Numbered from the stretch's first letter, positions 48,306 through 60,018 are shown. The stretch: 64,000 bases of DNA from Planococcus citri (GCF_950023065.1 NC_088680.1:22928559-22992558), one strand, 5' to 3'. The notes: a model not told the origin generated them from the sequence alone. Program-made: numbers and translations.

Positions 48306-49600
48306 CGGAATGTACCTACCCCTAAGATGTGAATTTTATGTGAGCTTTTTTCCGTGAAACAATTTTTTCCGATTCAGTTCATTTCAACTTGCCACTTTTT
48401 AAAAAAAAGTTGATGCATGATAATTTGTATTTGTTCAGTGGATAGGTAGGTATATGTACTTGTAGGTATATTCGAGATCTTTCTAAATCACTGAAAGTAA
48501 TTGATATTGTTGTATAGGGAGAGATCAGTGATTCTTTTCTAGCGAAATGGTTTAAATTACAGTGACCAAAATTACTTACAAGGAATCTTTTTGGTAAATA
48601 ATATCTATTTACTTGGTTCTATAAATGATAATACTTCTGAGATTTACTGTGAGTAGAACAGCTCTCTGTAAAGGTCTTTACTCCACTGTTTGAGTACATG
48701 GGTGTTATGGTATAAAATCAGTATAATATGATCCCGTATTTTCGGATTGCGTTTTCATTTCAAATGTGATGGTAAGTATGACGAGAGGAATGAAATGTGC
48801 TCCTTTTTGCATTTCAAATATGAAATGAAAGAGAAATGCATGTTTTACAAATTGCTACAGAAACGAAATGGTTCTCGTAGAGTTGAATTTTAATTTGTTC
48901 GGAGCTGAAAATTTCTAATTTTCATTTCTCAACTTCAAAATTCCTCGCTTTGGTCTCGCTCCAAGGATGTAGAGGGTCTGTTGGATTGTTCATTTTGACG
49001 CACCTATTACTCGTTTCGGAAATCATTTTTTGTATTCATTTTTTGAAATTAGAATTCAATAGTAATGCCTCTTTGAGTTGCAAGTATGTTACATAATTAT
49101 TTTGAACATTAGTTGAGAAAGCTTACCACTGTAAACATGCATCTACTTCTTTTCATACCTTTACATGGCTGTGTAATTCTTAATATACCTTAAGATATGA
49201 ATGAATTTTATGAGAGCGTTCTTCCATTTTTCGATAAGTTCATTTCAACTTGCACTCCTTATCTTTCTGAATCATTGAAAGTAGGTAGGGAGAGATTAAT
49301 GAATTTTTTCTGGTGAAATGGTATAAATTACAATGACCAAAATTACTTACATTTATGTACAAGGAATCTCTTTAGTAACCAATATGATCTATATAATCGT
49401 CAATGTACCTTAAGATAGATGAATTTTATGTGAGCGTTCTTCGTGAGACATTTTTTTCGATTTGGAAACGTTGTAATTGAAGTTGTCAGAAAATCAATGA
49501 TCAGTTGGATTAGAAAATAAAAATTCTGCGATCCAAGTCTCTAAAAATTCAAAGTTAAAATAACTTACTTACTGAAAATTAGTGATGAAATAATTTTTTT
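48306..49600. repeat. Mixed repeated blocks, no gene
   Basis: 48720-49090 resembles 46095-46450 (shared tgtgatggtaagtatgacgagaggaatgaaa-like text). 49250-49440 resembles 48500-48600 (agtgaccaaaattacttac and relatives). 49490-49570 carries the cagaattttcatttt-type block found again at 52550 and 55830. No gene supported. Confidence 0.5.
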
Positions 49601-49632
49601 GGTCTTCCTTTTGAACTATTTCGATTTTTAAA

Positions 49633-49914
49633 ATGGAAAAACACCTCATGGCGGGGTGTTTTCAGATCGTAATCAATGGAAGAATGAATGATGTGACCAA
49701 AGTGAGAAAGCTACTGGATAAAGTCACTAAAAAATGTCTGGACCAATCACGCCAGAAAATTGGTACCGAAATCATAGACAAATTTTTGGTCAAAGTGGGT
49801 GAATGTTTAATAGGGTGGGTTGTCTTTACTTTTTTCGGGAAATTGGAGAGGGGATTCTATAAAGAATTGGGGCGAGGTTGTATCGGACCATCTCCAAGTA
49901 GCCAAAATCCTTGA
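49633..49914 (+). other. Open copy of a repeated plus-strand frame
   Basis: A 93-residue frame contains NDVTKVRKLLDKVTKKCLDQ and WVVFTFFGKLERG. The copies at 44215-44520 and 56520-56790 have the same text with stops. The first half is made of the degenerate K-V-x-x motif described for the 22-bp repeat. It could be a decayed coding repeat; more probably it is a fortuitously open copy. Confidence 0.2.
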
Positions 49915-50339
49915 AGAAAAATAACCACTTCAAAACTTTCATTTCGTCAAGTGACGTTGGTTGTTCACATTTAAATTTTCTGCAACAGTGAGCGATACTA
50001 TTCGGAATGCTGCTAATTATGCTACACGGCATATTTCTAATCTCCTTATATAAAATATGTCTTTATTGATTGGTTAGAAATACTTCTTGTCTTTTGCCGG
50101 TATTAGCATCTATCCTTAATCGGTTTCGAATGTTGCAAGAGAGGAAATTAATAGATGAATAATTTTCAGATTGGGAGGAAATGAGAGGAAAAAACAAAAG
50201 TCTTACTTACTTATAACGAAAATTGCTTTTGGAGTGCGAGTATATGTATAGAAATTTAAAAACAGGAAAATTGTTTTTAAAAAAAATCCCTAGTCAACTA
50301 GAGAGAAGCAAAGAAGGAAAATGTAATTTTACTTGAGGA

Positions 50340-50960
50340 GATGTTACATAATTATTTTAAACATTAGTTGAGAGGCCCTCCGCCACGTCAACAATTGAAA
50401 TTTGGACCACATTTGTTCATTTCCTCAAGATTTATAATTTTCATCAGAAAAAATTCAACCATTACATTTTGGAAATCTCGTTTTGCCCACCTTCCGGGCT
50501 AGAACTCTTATGTAAATTAATTTCGACTCAAAGTAGGTACCTACCTACATCATAACAATGCAATTTTAGTGAAATTAGATATCTGATTTGTTTCTCCTTG
50601 TTAGGGGTACATTTCCCAAATTGGGAAGTAATCAGCTCCTGAAGAAAATGAGTCGAAAAAAGGAACAATATGCTTACTAGAATAAAATTGATGAATTTTC
50701 AAGAATTTAAGTCGTCCTCTTTTATTTGGTTTTTCTCTGCGGACTACTAAATATGTATTACGTTGTTATTTGGATAAAATTTCCAAACACGTTTTACAGC
50801 GGGACACTAATCTCTATCTTGATAAATTCAATTTAAAAAAGTTTACCTATGTGGGAACTTTGTCAAAGTTCTAACCAAAGATTCTGCCTTAAGTTCATCT
50901 TACAAAGATGTAAAATTTTTACAGCTTCGAATCTTCAACCGTACCCTTATCTCACCTCTA
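50340..50960. repeat. Block P, copy 3
   Basis: Contains the MITE empty site at about 50503 (cttatgtaaattaat) and ends with ttacagcttcgaatcttcaa. Paralogue of 43600-44205 and 47395-48170. Confidence 0.7.
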
Positions 50961-51809
50961 AGCGAATACATATGTTTCTATGGTCAATTATCTAAAAAGA
51001 AATGTCGAAAAAAGTTTTCAAAATTTTTCAATGTATCTAAATTTTGAAATTTGGGACCTCGGTAGAGAAGTGGGGGTTCAAAACAGGGACCCGAAATTTT
51101 ATCTGGGGCCTTTTGAGGTCCCATTGAAACTTTTTATCGAATCCATTCTCCAATTTTCCAGTAAAAAGTTGAAGATTACCCACCCTTATGTTTAATTGTT
51201 TAATGATCAAAGTCGTTGAGTAGTATGTGATCAATTCTTCGGACATGTGTTGACTTGTACAATGTACATATATCTATATTGTTACATGGAGAGATGAAGT
51301 GAATTTTTTTTAGCGAAGTGGTACGAATTACAGTGGCTAAAATTACTTACACATCGTAGAGCTATTTTAAATGATTTTTTTTGTCTTCATATTTTTCCCC
51401 TACCACCCGTTCTAATCTGGTTTCAAAAAAATGGTTTTTGCAACGTCTTAGAACCCCCCTTCAATGTTTCCCCTTGAATGCTCCTACTTGTAATATACAT
51501 AATATATGTACTTGCATTGAATGGAAATAACGTTGCTTGAAAGAGCACCTCTTAACTGGATGTTAAGCAAAATTTCAAAGAAAATGGTCCATTTTTGTGG
51601 AAGTAATGGGTACTTAATTGAAAAAAACAACCTTTTTCGATATTGTTTTTCAAAAATTCATCAAAATTCACAATATTTTAACAATTATTAGCAGAAATCA
51701 CAAACTTCCGATCCATCTACACATTGAATCCAATAACCACTTTCGGATTATAACAGTCACACACTTTAGTGCATTTGCAATGATGCAAAATCTCAAAACA
51801 ATAAACTGA

Positions 51810-52160
51810 TATGTTACATAATTACCTATCTTGAACATTAGTTGAGATGAGGCCTTCAGCTACGCCATCAAATAAAATTTGGACCACATTTGTACATTTT
51901 TCCTATGACTTATATAATTTTCATTAGAACAAAATTCAACCATTTCATTTTGGAAATTTCTTTTTGCCTACCTGTCGGGCTAGAATTCTTATGTAGATTA
52001 CCATTGACTCAAAGTACATACATCATAATGGGATACAATTTCAGAAAAATTAGAGATCTTAGATGTTTTTCTCCTTGTTAGGGGTACATTCCCCAAATTG
52101 GAGAATAATCACCTCCTGAAGAAAATGAGTCGAAAAAAGGAACAATATGCTTACTGGAAT
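51810..52160. repeat. Block P, copy 4 (partial)
   Basis: Starts atgttacataattac and stops at gaacaatatgcttactg. Carries a second MITE empty site at about 51985. The 850 bp before it (50961-51809) holds the block also found at 44840-45050 (ggtcccattgaaactttttat) and no gene. Confidence 0.65.
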
Positions 52161-52262
52161 GCATGTGTGGAAATAACTTGAAATTGATTTCATAAACTTT
52201 AGAATATATATATATATTTTTTGATTAAATTGCATTAGGCACCGATTATTCCTCTCGAATAT

Positions 52263-52369
52263 TCATTTTTGCCAAACAAATTTTCTTCTTGGTTTTCGGG
52301 TGACAGTTACAGTAGAATTTTGCTGCAGGATTGTGAATTCAACAAAACTCTCCAATGACTGACTTGGAT
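52263..52369 (-). CDS. Candidate terminal exon, unknown protein
   Basis: After acceptor aatcagatttcag a minus-strand frame reads PSQSLESFVEFTILQQNSTV then TVTRKPRRKFVWQK and a stop, 35 codons including the stop in phase 2. Another acceptor 7 bp upstream (aatcag) is possible. It ends in a basic tail. It is not repeated in the window, and its codon usage differs from the surrounding repeats. No upstream partner exon is certain; candidates at 55135, 59210 and 62848 are on the same strand. Confidence 0.35.
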
Positions 52370-52984
52370 CTGAAATCTGATTATTTGGTTTAAAAATGAA
52401 AAAAAAATGAATTAGGTGCAGTGAAAGCCGCTTACTATTATAACAGTTATTGTTACGGGTGAAGTGGCAGGTGCTGCCTGCATCCACCTGAATGCAACTC
52501 CATATGGAATCTGGATAGCTAATGATCGAAATCATTGGAAAAGTTGTGATCGAAGTTGTCAGAAAATCAATGACCAGTTGGATAGAAAATGAAAATTCTG
52601 CGATCCAAGTTTCTGAAAATTCAAAGATCAAATTACTTACTTACTTACTGAAAATTAGTGGATGAAATTACATATTTAGTTCATGATGTGTATTTTCTTA
52701 TGTATCACTGAAGTTTAAGTACTTATGTACATAAGTATATAACCAGGTGATCTCTTATGTAGATAGGTATAAAATAATTTTAGATTGAATTAATCAGCTT
52801 TTCGCTTGTTTTAGAAATAGGTGAATAAACCAGCTGACTGGTTAGTTGAATTTAATCAGATGACTGTGTTTGCTTTGATGTTTAGTTATGATAAACTTCT
52901 GATAGGATCGCTAATTTAAAGTTATTTGATTTCCTACCACTCAACCACTACAAATACGTTAATCCTTGTAACATAAATGTTGAA

Positions 52985-53350
52985 TTTGTTGACTAATATC
53001 ATTGGATAATTGGTGACTAATCTCGCTGAAGAATTTGTAGCCTACCAATATCTTCATAAAAATCATTCACCAAAGTCACTGAATGTTTAATGACCGAGGT
53101 CATAACAGGAAGACAGTGATCAGTTTTATTGAGCATGCATTGACTATACCTACAATGATCAAAATAGTCAAAAAAGTTGCTGATCAAAGTGATTGAAAAT
53201 GTACTAGAGTGACCACGCTCGTCCAAAAATCAGTGATTGAAATCATCGGAAAAGTACTGGCTTTTGCTGGTTAATTAGTGACCTCAGTAATTGGAATGGT
53301 ACAGTGCTCGAAGTCGTTAGATAATCAGAAAACAATGGGAAGGGAAATCT
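52985..53350. repeat. Degenerate 22-bp motif block, copy 1
   Basis: Built from imperfect repeats of about AGTGATCAAAGTCATTGGAA, some in tandem, some separated by 5-40 bp. Collinear with 60480-60800 over at least 300 bp (cctaccaatat, agcatgcattgactatacc). Other blocks of the same motif are at 55500-55900, 56100-56470, 57140-57430 and 57880-58110. Confidence 0.6.
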
Positions 53351-53639
53351 TAAGATTTGTATCTTTGGAAATTCTGTGATGAAAATTACTTACGGGAAAA
53401 TCAGAGGTTAGTCGTTAAATATGATGAGAAAATTTGTAAAGTAATAAGTATTGTCTCATGATTCATATTGTAAATTTTTAGATCTGAGTTTGTGGGAGTT
53501 CAGTGATTAAAATTACTTACTATGCGTATTTACTCCGTAATAGGAAAATCTCATTCGGTGATGCACATATCATTTGGAAAAAGCGAATTTTTCATTTTTT
53601 CTGAACATAACCACTAACTTCTCAAAATTTTTGATACTA

Positions 53640-54370
53640 TTGTGCTGCGGTGAAAATGCAAAATAAAACATACAAAGCGGTCGTTTTTTCGTAATCGCTC
53701 ATTTTCGGGTAAATTTGTGTCTTGAAAATATTTTCTTCTCTGGTATTACGCGGTCATTATGCCGAAACATGAGAATATATCATTTTTGGTACTGGTGGAA
53801 TATTTTGGATTACAGCGATGTCAATTTTTTGGTCATTATTGCCAATTTCGAAAACTCGAAAAAATATCTTCAATTTTTGTCTATTTTTCTTTATTTTTTG
53901 AAATTGGCAAAAGTGGATGAAAAATTAATACAGCTGTATTCCAAAACACTCCCTTCGTTTCAGAAATGATTTTTTTCTTTGTGTTGGTGAAATTCACTCG
54001 TAATATTCTAATAAGAAAATATCATGTCCAAAACACGAAATTACCCCAAAAGAATACGTTATTGTGATTGGCAGATTTTCAACCCTTCAATATAGAACTC
54101 TAAATGTGGTCTTTTACAAGTATTTTGACTCCAATGACGTAGACTGGCGTAAAATCGCAGATATTATTCCTTCCAAGTTCCTAAGTTGGTTATTTTTCTG
54201 CAATAGGTTGGGTTGAAGCAAGAGCGAAAACAATCAAGAATTTCCTTGAAAATGCCTCCTCTTTGAGAAGGACCAAGAGCTAAAAATGTTGCGGAGCGAT
54301 TTCAATTCTGTGTGGCAATTTGCACTGAATTTGCTCAAAATCTTCCGGCATTTTTTTTTCGCACTTTAAG
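53640..54370. repeat. Block Q, copy 1
   Basis: Starts with atcgctcattttcgggtaaa and contains ccaaaacactcccttcg and agaaaatatcatgtccaaaa. Two further copies are at 61020-61665 and 61990-62720. The minus strand of the 3' half carries the decayed frame that is open at 61501-61770. Confidence 0.75.
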
Positions 54371-54404
54371 GTGTACTAATATTGAAGAAATGTCCAGCAT
54401 AAAC

Positions 54405-55134
54405 TACTTGGAAAAAGATGGGAAGATGCATCTATCATATCTCGATGAATATTCATCCTGAATGGGAGGGGGGAGGCTCATGCAAATTGTAGGGAAACAA
54501 TAAAAATGAAAAACAAACAAAAATTTTTCATCGGTGCCATCGACTTGAATTTGAGCCAGATTCGTTTATTTTTTCCATGAATTAAGTATTTTCATTGGAA
54601 AAAATTTCATCATAATATCATTTTGGAAATCTCTTTTTGGCCACCTGCCGGGCTAGATTTCTTACGTAGATTTAATACCGACTCAAAGTACATCATAATA
54701 ATGCAATTTCAGAGAAATTATAGATTTTTGATTTTTTTTCCTCCTCGTTAGGGGTACATTTCTCAAATTGGGAAATAATCTGCTCCTGAAGAAACTAAGA
54801 CGAAAAAAGGAACAATATGCTTACTAGAAAAAAGTTGATGAATTTTTAAGAAATTAGGAGGTTCATGGCTATCCGCAAACTGGTGATAGGATACAATTTC
54901 CAAACACCTTTTACAGCCGTACACCAGCTCTACCTCGATAAATTCGATTTAATTATGTGCGAACTTTGTCCAATTTCTAACCAATGATTCTGCCGTAAGT
55001 TCATCTTACAAAGCTGTAAAATTTTTACAGCTTCGAATCTTCAGTTGTCCAACGTACTTGGTTTCGATTTTTAGACGAAATTGTCCCGTAATTTTTTTTC
55101 ACTAGGATAGTTACTTTGTAACGAGATCACTCGG
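54405..55134. repeat. Block P, copy 5
   Basis: Collinear with 47395-48170 and 63240-64000, offset 7.0 and 8.85 kb. It contains the third MITE empty site at about 54668 (cttacgtagatttaa) and is immediately followed by the EILKRQ exon, as in the copy at 48 kb. Confidence 0.75.
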
Positions 55135-55318
55135 CTATGAAATAAAGTTTGTGATGTTAAAATCACCCTGTTGGTATTGAGGATTATAGTGGCAAATTTT
55201 CCTCTTACTCATGCGGTTTAATTTATCAAGGGGGAGGTCATTGACTTGACGTTTCAAAATTTCGAAGTATGCCTGCACTTGTTTTTTTAATGTTGATGTA
55301 TCATAATTTGCATTTGTT
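55135..55318 (-). CDS. Candidate terminal exon of a duplicated unknown gene
   Basis: Acceptor acctacctatccacag is followed by one base and 60 codons plus stop, starting TNANYDTSTLKKQVQAYFEI and containing KRQVNDLPLDKLNRMSKRK and HYNPQYQQGDFNIT. A copy at 48171-48305 keeps the frame over the last 40 codons. It is probably a soluble, helical and basic segment. The frame is preserved in two diverged copies and the acceptor is good, which suggests a gene family carried by the block P duplications. The 5' exons are not identified. A third copy would be expected just beyond the right edge of the window. Confidence 0.45.
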
Positions 55319-55499
55319 CTGTGGATAGGTAGGTAGGTTAGGTACATACGAAATCTTTCTATGTCACTGAAAATATTTTGCTATTGTTGCATAGGGAGAG
55401 ACCAGTGAATTTTTTCCAACGAAATTGTATAAATTACAGTGACCAAAATTACTTACAATGAATCTCTTTGGAAAATAAGGTACATTGCTATCTGGCACA

Positions 55500-56530
55500 T
55501 GATAAGTATCTAAGTCACTAGAAAATTGGTGACTGATGTTGCCGCAAAAATGACATTATGTAACAAAATCTTCTAAAAAAAATCACTAACCACAGTCGCC
55601 TGCAGTTTAATGACCAAGTACTCAATGCGGAGTTTAATTTTATTGGGCATGAGATGAATAAAATTACCAAAGTCGTTAGAAAATCAGCGATCAAAATGAT
55701 TAAATGAGTGGCGATTGTAGTCGCCGGTATAGATCAGTGACCAGAATCATTGGAAAAGTAATGAACTAATGATCATCGTTACTGGATAGCTATAATGATC
55801 AAAATCATTGGGAACGTCGTTGTCAGAAAATCAATGACCAATTTGGATCAGAAAATAAAAATTCGGCGATCCAACCAAGTCTCTGAAAATTCAGTGATGT
55901 GGTATCTTACCTTTCTAAATCGCTGAGAGTAATTGGTATTGTTGCATAGGGAGAGAGATCAGTGAATTTTTTCTAGCAAAATGGTATAAATTACAGTGAC
56001 CAAAATTACTTACAATCATTTTTGTTTTGGTAAATAATATTTGTAGATCGTATACAGATTTCTTTTAGGTAGTCATCTCATATACTCAGGATTGTGGTTT
56101 TAAATTATGATAACCAAAGCCATTGGAAAATTGGTGACCGACGTTTCCGGGAATATAATACTTATGTAAGAAAATCTTATTAAAAAAATCACTGACCACA
56201 GTCGCCTGCAGTTTAATGACCAAGTTTTCAACGTAGAGTTCAATTTTATTGGGCACGAGATGAATAAAATTACCAAAGTCGTTAGAAAATGGGCGATCAA
56301 AATGATTAAATGAGTTGCGACCGCAGTCGCTGGTATATCAGTCGTCAGAATCCTTGGAAAAACAAGTATCAACGTTACTGGATTGTTATTAGCTGGTGAT
56401 TTAAATCATTGGAAACGTTGTGATCGAAGTTGTCAGAAAATCAATGACCGATTGGAATAGAAAATGAAAATTCTACGATCGATGTCTCTCAAAATTCAGT
56501 GATCAAATTACTTACTTACTTACTGAAATG
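55500..56530. repeat. Degenerate 22-bp motif blocks, copies 2 and 3
   Basis: 55550-55900 and 56150-56500 are tandem copies of one block of about 590 bp; both have cactgaccacagtcgcctgc and gagatgaataaaattaccaa-type text. Each ends with the sentence tgatcgaagttgtcagaaaa or a close variant. No gene. The minus-strand frame at 56100-56372 is a by-product of the motif. Confidence 0.6.
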
Positions 56531-57140
56531 TTTAATTGTAATGAATGAAAGAATGTATGATGTGACTGAAGTGAGAAAGCTACTGGATAAAGTCACTGAA
56601 AATTTCTACCAATGACACCAGAAAATTGATACCAAAATCTTGGGAAAATGTCTGGCCAAAGTAGATGAGTGTTTAATAGGGTGGGTTGTCTTGACTTCTT
56701 TCGTACAATTGGAGAGGGGATTCTATAAAAAATTGGGGTGAGGGAACACGAAACACTGCGGGAAGAATTTTGGATCCCTGACTTGGACCATCAACTGTCA
56801 TTGTTCTGCCAAAATGCGCGACGTTTCAATGTTTGAATTTCTCATTGAACAATTTTTTAAAAAAGTAGATTTTTCTAGTGATGATTTATGATATCTATTA
56901 TTATACCATTCATTTTAATATGAGAACAACGTGTTTTTGAAAATTTTTCATTTTAGGTTACTTTGCACAATTTTTTAATAAATTCAAGATCGTATTATTT
57001 TTTTAAATCATGCAAAACTCCTACAAAACTGAAAACATTTATAAAACCGAACCCTTTTCTTACCTTTAAGTGAATACATACATTATTATAATCAATTACC
57101 TCCAAAAAAAAATTTTAAAAACTTTTCAACAATTTTCAAT
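56531..57140. repeat. Third copy of the 44.2/49.6 kb block and following AT DNA
   Basis: 56540-56790 has gtgagaaagctactggataa and ttggagaggggattctataa. 56790-57140 resembles 44520-44850. No open frame. Confidence 0.55.
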
Positions 57141-57420
57141 GTACCTAAAAGTGACCAAATTTGTCAAAATCACCGGATCAAAGTAACTGGAAATGTAAGA
57201 ATCATCCTTACCATAAATCGTGCTTGTCAAATGGGCATTTCATTGATAAATTAATACTTACATAATGCAAAAAGTGTTGAACTTCAAAGTCACTGAAAAA
57301 TTGATGACTAATATGGCTAGAAAATCAGTGCTGAAATTTTCTAAAAGCCACTATAATCAAAGTGATTGAAAATGTAGTGACCATACTCGCCCAAAAATCA
57401 GTGATCGAAATCATTGGAAA

Positions 57421-57607
57421 AGTAGTAGTAGTAGTAGTAGTATATTTTATTTTCCTTCGCAACATATTAACCAAAATACAAGAACCCCTATGCGCTGAAG
57501 TACGAGCGGGGGTGGCTACCACAGGTACAAGACAAGATGAATTACCGAGGGGTGCTGTAACTATGCTTAAGTACCTGATCACTGAAGATTTATGCGATTC
57601 CACATGT
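57421..57607 (-). mobile_element. Possible 3' end of a retroelement with (TAC)n tail
   Basis: A (GTA)7 tract at 57421-57441 abuts GC-richer DNA. Read on the minus strand it ends ggaaaataaaatatac followed by (TAC)n. A microsatellite tail right after a polyadenylation-like AATAAA is typical of some insect non-LTR elements and SINEs. The element would be truncated at its 5' side by the MITE at 57608. No protein domain is recognisable. The plus-strand frame through it (57362-57715) is a microsatellite artefact. Confidence 0.3.
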
Positions 57608-57866
57608 CGTTACCTTAATGCCAAATCCGAGTATGTCCATACAAAAAAAGTGCGATTTTACGCATCACTGGTAAGGTTCGGATATGCTCGGAAGGGTTCG
57701 TTGAGTTCTGATTGAACATCGGTCAGCTTCGTGCATCTTCGGTGGTGCATTTTAACTGTACTCAGGTGCAAATTTTTCAATTCAGGGCTTCCCAGAGTCT
57801 TATCAGTGACTCAAAACGACAATGTTTTTTTGGATGGACATACTCGGATTTGGCATTAAGGTAACG
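57608..57866. mobile_element. MITE with 41-bp terminal inverted repeats and ATGT flanks
   Basis: Left end CGTTACCTTAATGCCAAATC continues to position 57648. The right end is its complement with one mismatch. It is flanked by ATGT at 57604-57607 and 57867-57870. 259 bp, no coding capacity. The superfamily is uncertain; a 4-bp duplication excludes Tc1/mariner (TA) and hAT (8 bp). Confidence 0.75.
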
Positions 57867-57879
57867 ATGTTTTGTTGGC

Positions 57880-58110
57880 CAGTGTCATTGGATAATTGTT
57901 GATCAATTTCGCGAAAAAATTACCTATGTAGTTGCGTACAGTATCTTCAAAAAAAAAAAAAATCACTGACCAAAGTCCCTGCAGGAAGTCGACAAAAGTT
58001 GTTAAAAAATCATCGATCATAGCGGCTACAATCACTGCATGATTAGTGGCCAAAGTCCCCGCCATTCTCGGGAATAGTGATTGAAGTCGTCAAAAAATCA
58101 TTGGAAAATC
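57880..58110. repeat. Degenerate 22-bp motif block, copy 4
   Basis: Contains variants such as cactgaccaaagtccctgca and gtgattgaagtcgtcaaaaa. Continuous with the motif-bearing DNA at 57140-57420, from which it is separated by the retroelement and MITE. Confidence 0.5.
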
Positions 58111-58167
58111 TTAATGCTAATTTCAAGATCTAAGTCTGTGAGAATTCAGCGATTAAAATTATTTACT

Positions 58168-58500
58168 AGAAGTAACCAGAAGAGAGGGATATACATTAGA
58201 AAGTTTAGAGAAAATGTGATAAATTTTCCATTTGGGGAAATAAGGAAAACAAGTGAGGATCTCTCTGTGGGAAACACAATAATAGATATGGACTTTGCGC
58301 AATTGTAGAAGTGTTTTTTCCCCAAAAGATCTGAATCCTGAAACCTCTAGTAAGTTCACACTTGGCAAAAACTTAACATGCGAAAATGAAAACACCACTG
58401 TACAGTGCATTCGCAGTATCGCAACATGCGAACATGAAAACACTATGACATATCACTACAATTGTTGTAATAATAACTTACCAAAGATTGATCGTTAGAA
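58168..58500 (+). pseudogene. Coding-like stretch with frameshift, unknown
   Basis: After a possible acceptor ttatttactag the plus strand reads SNQKRGIYIRKFRENVINFP onward to a stop at about 58308. In the next frame it continues VFSPKDLNPETSSKFTLGKN and a Cys-rich part (CENENTTVQC, CEHENTMTYHYNCC) to 58498. A possible donor CTA|GTAAGT lies at 58348. The opposite strand is also open (58159-58443) and has a donor TTTG|GTAAGT with a tiny ATG exon MASNDQSL at 58504-58481. Strand and structure remain unresolved. Confidence 0.25.
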
Positions 58501-58900
58501 GCCATACTTATTAAAAACTTTTCACAATTAATTTCACGATTTACATTTAGCGTTTGCTGAAAATGTAGATTTACTCATGTTATCATGAACTCGAGTTCGC
58601 AAATATTATAGCTAAATATAACATATTTCCACATTAGGGTTAATTAATATCGTAACTGATGAAACAAGTACCTACTTCAGAATAGAAAGATATGATACTG
58701 TGGTAGTGGACAATGGAAAAATTGATACGTTTTAAAATGAAATAGAAATTCGCGTTTTGGAAGACATTGCGATCTTCATTAATGAAGAATCTGTGTACTT
58801 TATAGAACTAAATAAAATTGTTACACATGTGACCATATTAACCTATATCGATCGAAAATATTTACCGAACTGATTTCATCATATTTACTTGCATCTACAG

Positions 58901-59081
58901 AGTTATAAGATGTGTTATGGGCCAGAGAACGTCCATTTTTGAGCTCCCCCAGGTGTCGCCATCACCAGTACCTGCTCGTCCACAGTACGCCTCACAACTA
59001 AATATTGATCAGACCAGGGTGGAAACACTGGAAGGTGATATTTGTAAGCTCAAGTGCAGGAATTCCCTTCTCTCTCAGCTG
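58901..59081 (+). CDS. Candidate internal exon, unknown protein with coiled-coil-like end
   Basis: Acceptor acttgcatctacag and donor CTG|GTGAGG bracket 181 bp, one base plus 60 codons open on the plus strand. The product contains VMGQRTSIFELPQVSPSPVP, then RPQYASQLNIDQTRVETLEG and DICKLKCRNSLLSQL, that is, a Pro/Ser-rich linker followed by a short helical segment. GC is higher than the flanks. No partner exon is recognised, and it does not fit any part of Shaw that I know. A mobile-element gene fragment is the main alternative. Confidence 0.4.
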
Positions 59082-59209
59082 GTGAGGAAGCTTGTGTTTT
59101 TTGTAATCAGCCAATGTTTAGTTTCTATCTGAAGGTCTTCACTCAGCGATTTGAGTACATAGTTATTATTGTGCAGAATCAGTAATGATCTCTTAGGTAG
59201 GTATACTTT

Positions 59210-59461
59210 TTAGGTGGGTAGGCAAAATAACACGACCGTATTCGATCCTCGATTTACTTTTTTGCCGTACCCATGAATGAACGTACGCTCCATATTTTTT
59301 ATTATATTTTGAACGAAAACTTCGTCAAATGATACTAGGTCATCTTCGTTTTCCCGACTTGATGAGATTCCGGAAGCGGTACTATCGCTGTCATAATCAC
59401 TTTCGGAATTACGTACCATCATCGTCATCTTGAACGATGCGGGCACACTTCGGTAACCCAT
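59210..59461 (-). CDS. Candidate exon with acidic Ser-rich segment
   Basis: The minus-strand frame reads MTMMVRNSESDYDSDSTASG then ISSSRENEDDLVSFDEVFVQ and NIIKNMERTFIHGYGKK. A possible donor (GGCAAAAAA|GTAAAT) follows that Lys pair. An acceptor gcatttag at about 59480 would allow a coding 5' extension. Another donor (GATG|GTACGT) inside the frame is possible. It is unique in the window, with CpG and codon variety unlike the surrounding repeats. Family unknown; the acidic Ser patch could be a phosphorylation target, which is inference. Confidence 0.4.
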   Translation of the reverse strand: MGYRSVPASFKMTMMVRNSESDYDSDSTASGISSSRENEDDLVSFDEVFVQNIIKNMERTFIHGYGKKVNRGSNTVVLFCLPT

Positions 59462-59564
59462 AACAGTAGGTAACTAAATGCATGCGAGTTAGGCATGATC
59501 TGTTGTCTGCTTACGTATTACTCAATCCAATGGTTTTCACTCAACTGTTTGAGTAAGGCACTAT

Positions 59565-60018
59565 AAAAGGGTGGTATGCCGGTCTGAAATTTTCTTCTTA
59601 TAGCGTATTTTTTATAACTCGAAAACTACCTATGACATTTTTACCAAAAATTTACAAGAGCCCTTTTTTTGTAGAAAATGAAAAAATAGAAACCAATTTC
59701 GCAAACATTTGTAATTTCATACAGAAGAATTTAAGATAATTGAAAAAATAATAATTAAATTTTGTTTTTTACTTTTTTTTTTTTAGATATCTCAGGTTTT
59801 ACAGCATGGAATTTCAAGATTTTTGCAAAATTGGTCTTTTTTTCATTTTCTATAAAAAAAAAAAAGTACCTACCTAATCTTGTAAAATTTTTGTAAATGT
59901 CATACTTTTCGAGTTATGAAAAATACGACGTAAGAAAAAAATTAAGGACTTGCGTACACCCTGTTATAGTGCTCTAGTTTGAGTCAGAGGTGTTGCGATT
60001 CGAATCGTGTAAACAATG
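59565..60018. repeat. Segmental duplication with 45350-45800, right copy
   Basis: Collinear with the left copy up to gtaaacaatg, where the MITE at 60019 begins. The text resumes after the MITE (tgtgaatgaaaaa). Confidence 0.75.

Noticed and set aside
52200..52217. (TA)n run
   Set aside because: Short simple repeat with no further structure.
56100..56372. 90-aa minus-strand hydrophobic frame
   Set aside because: Translation of the degenerate repeat; the tandem sister copy at 55.5 kb has stops.
57362..57715. 117-aa plus-strand frame
   Set aside because: It runs through the 22-bp motif, a (GTA)7 microsatellite, a retroelement fragment and into a MITE, so it is a chimera of unrelated pieces.
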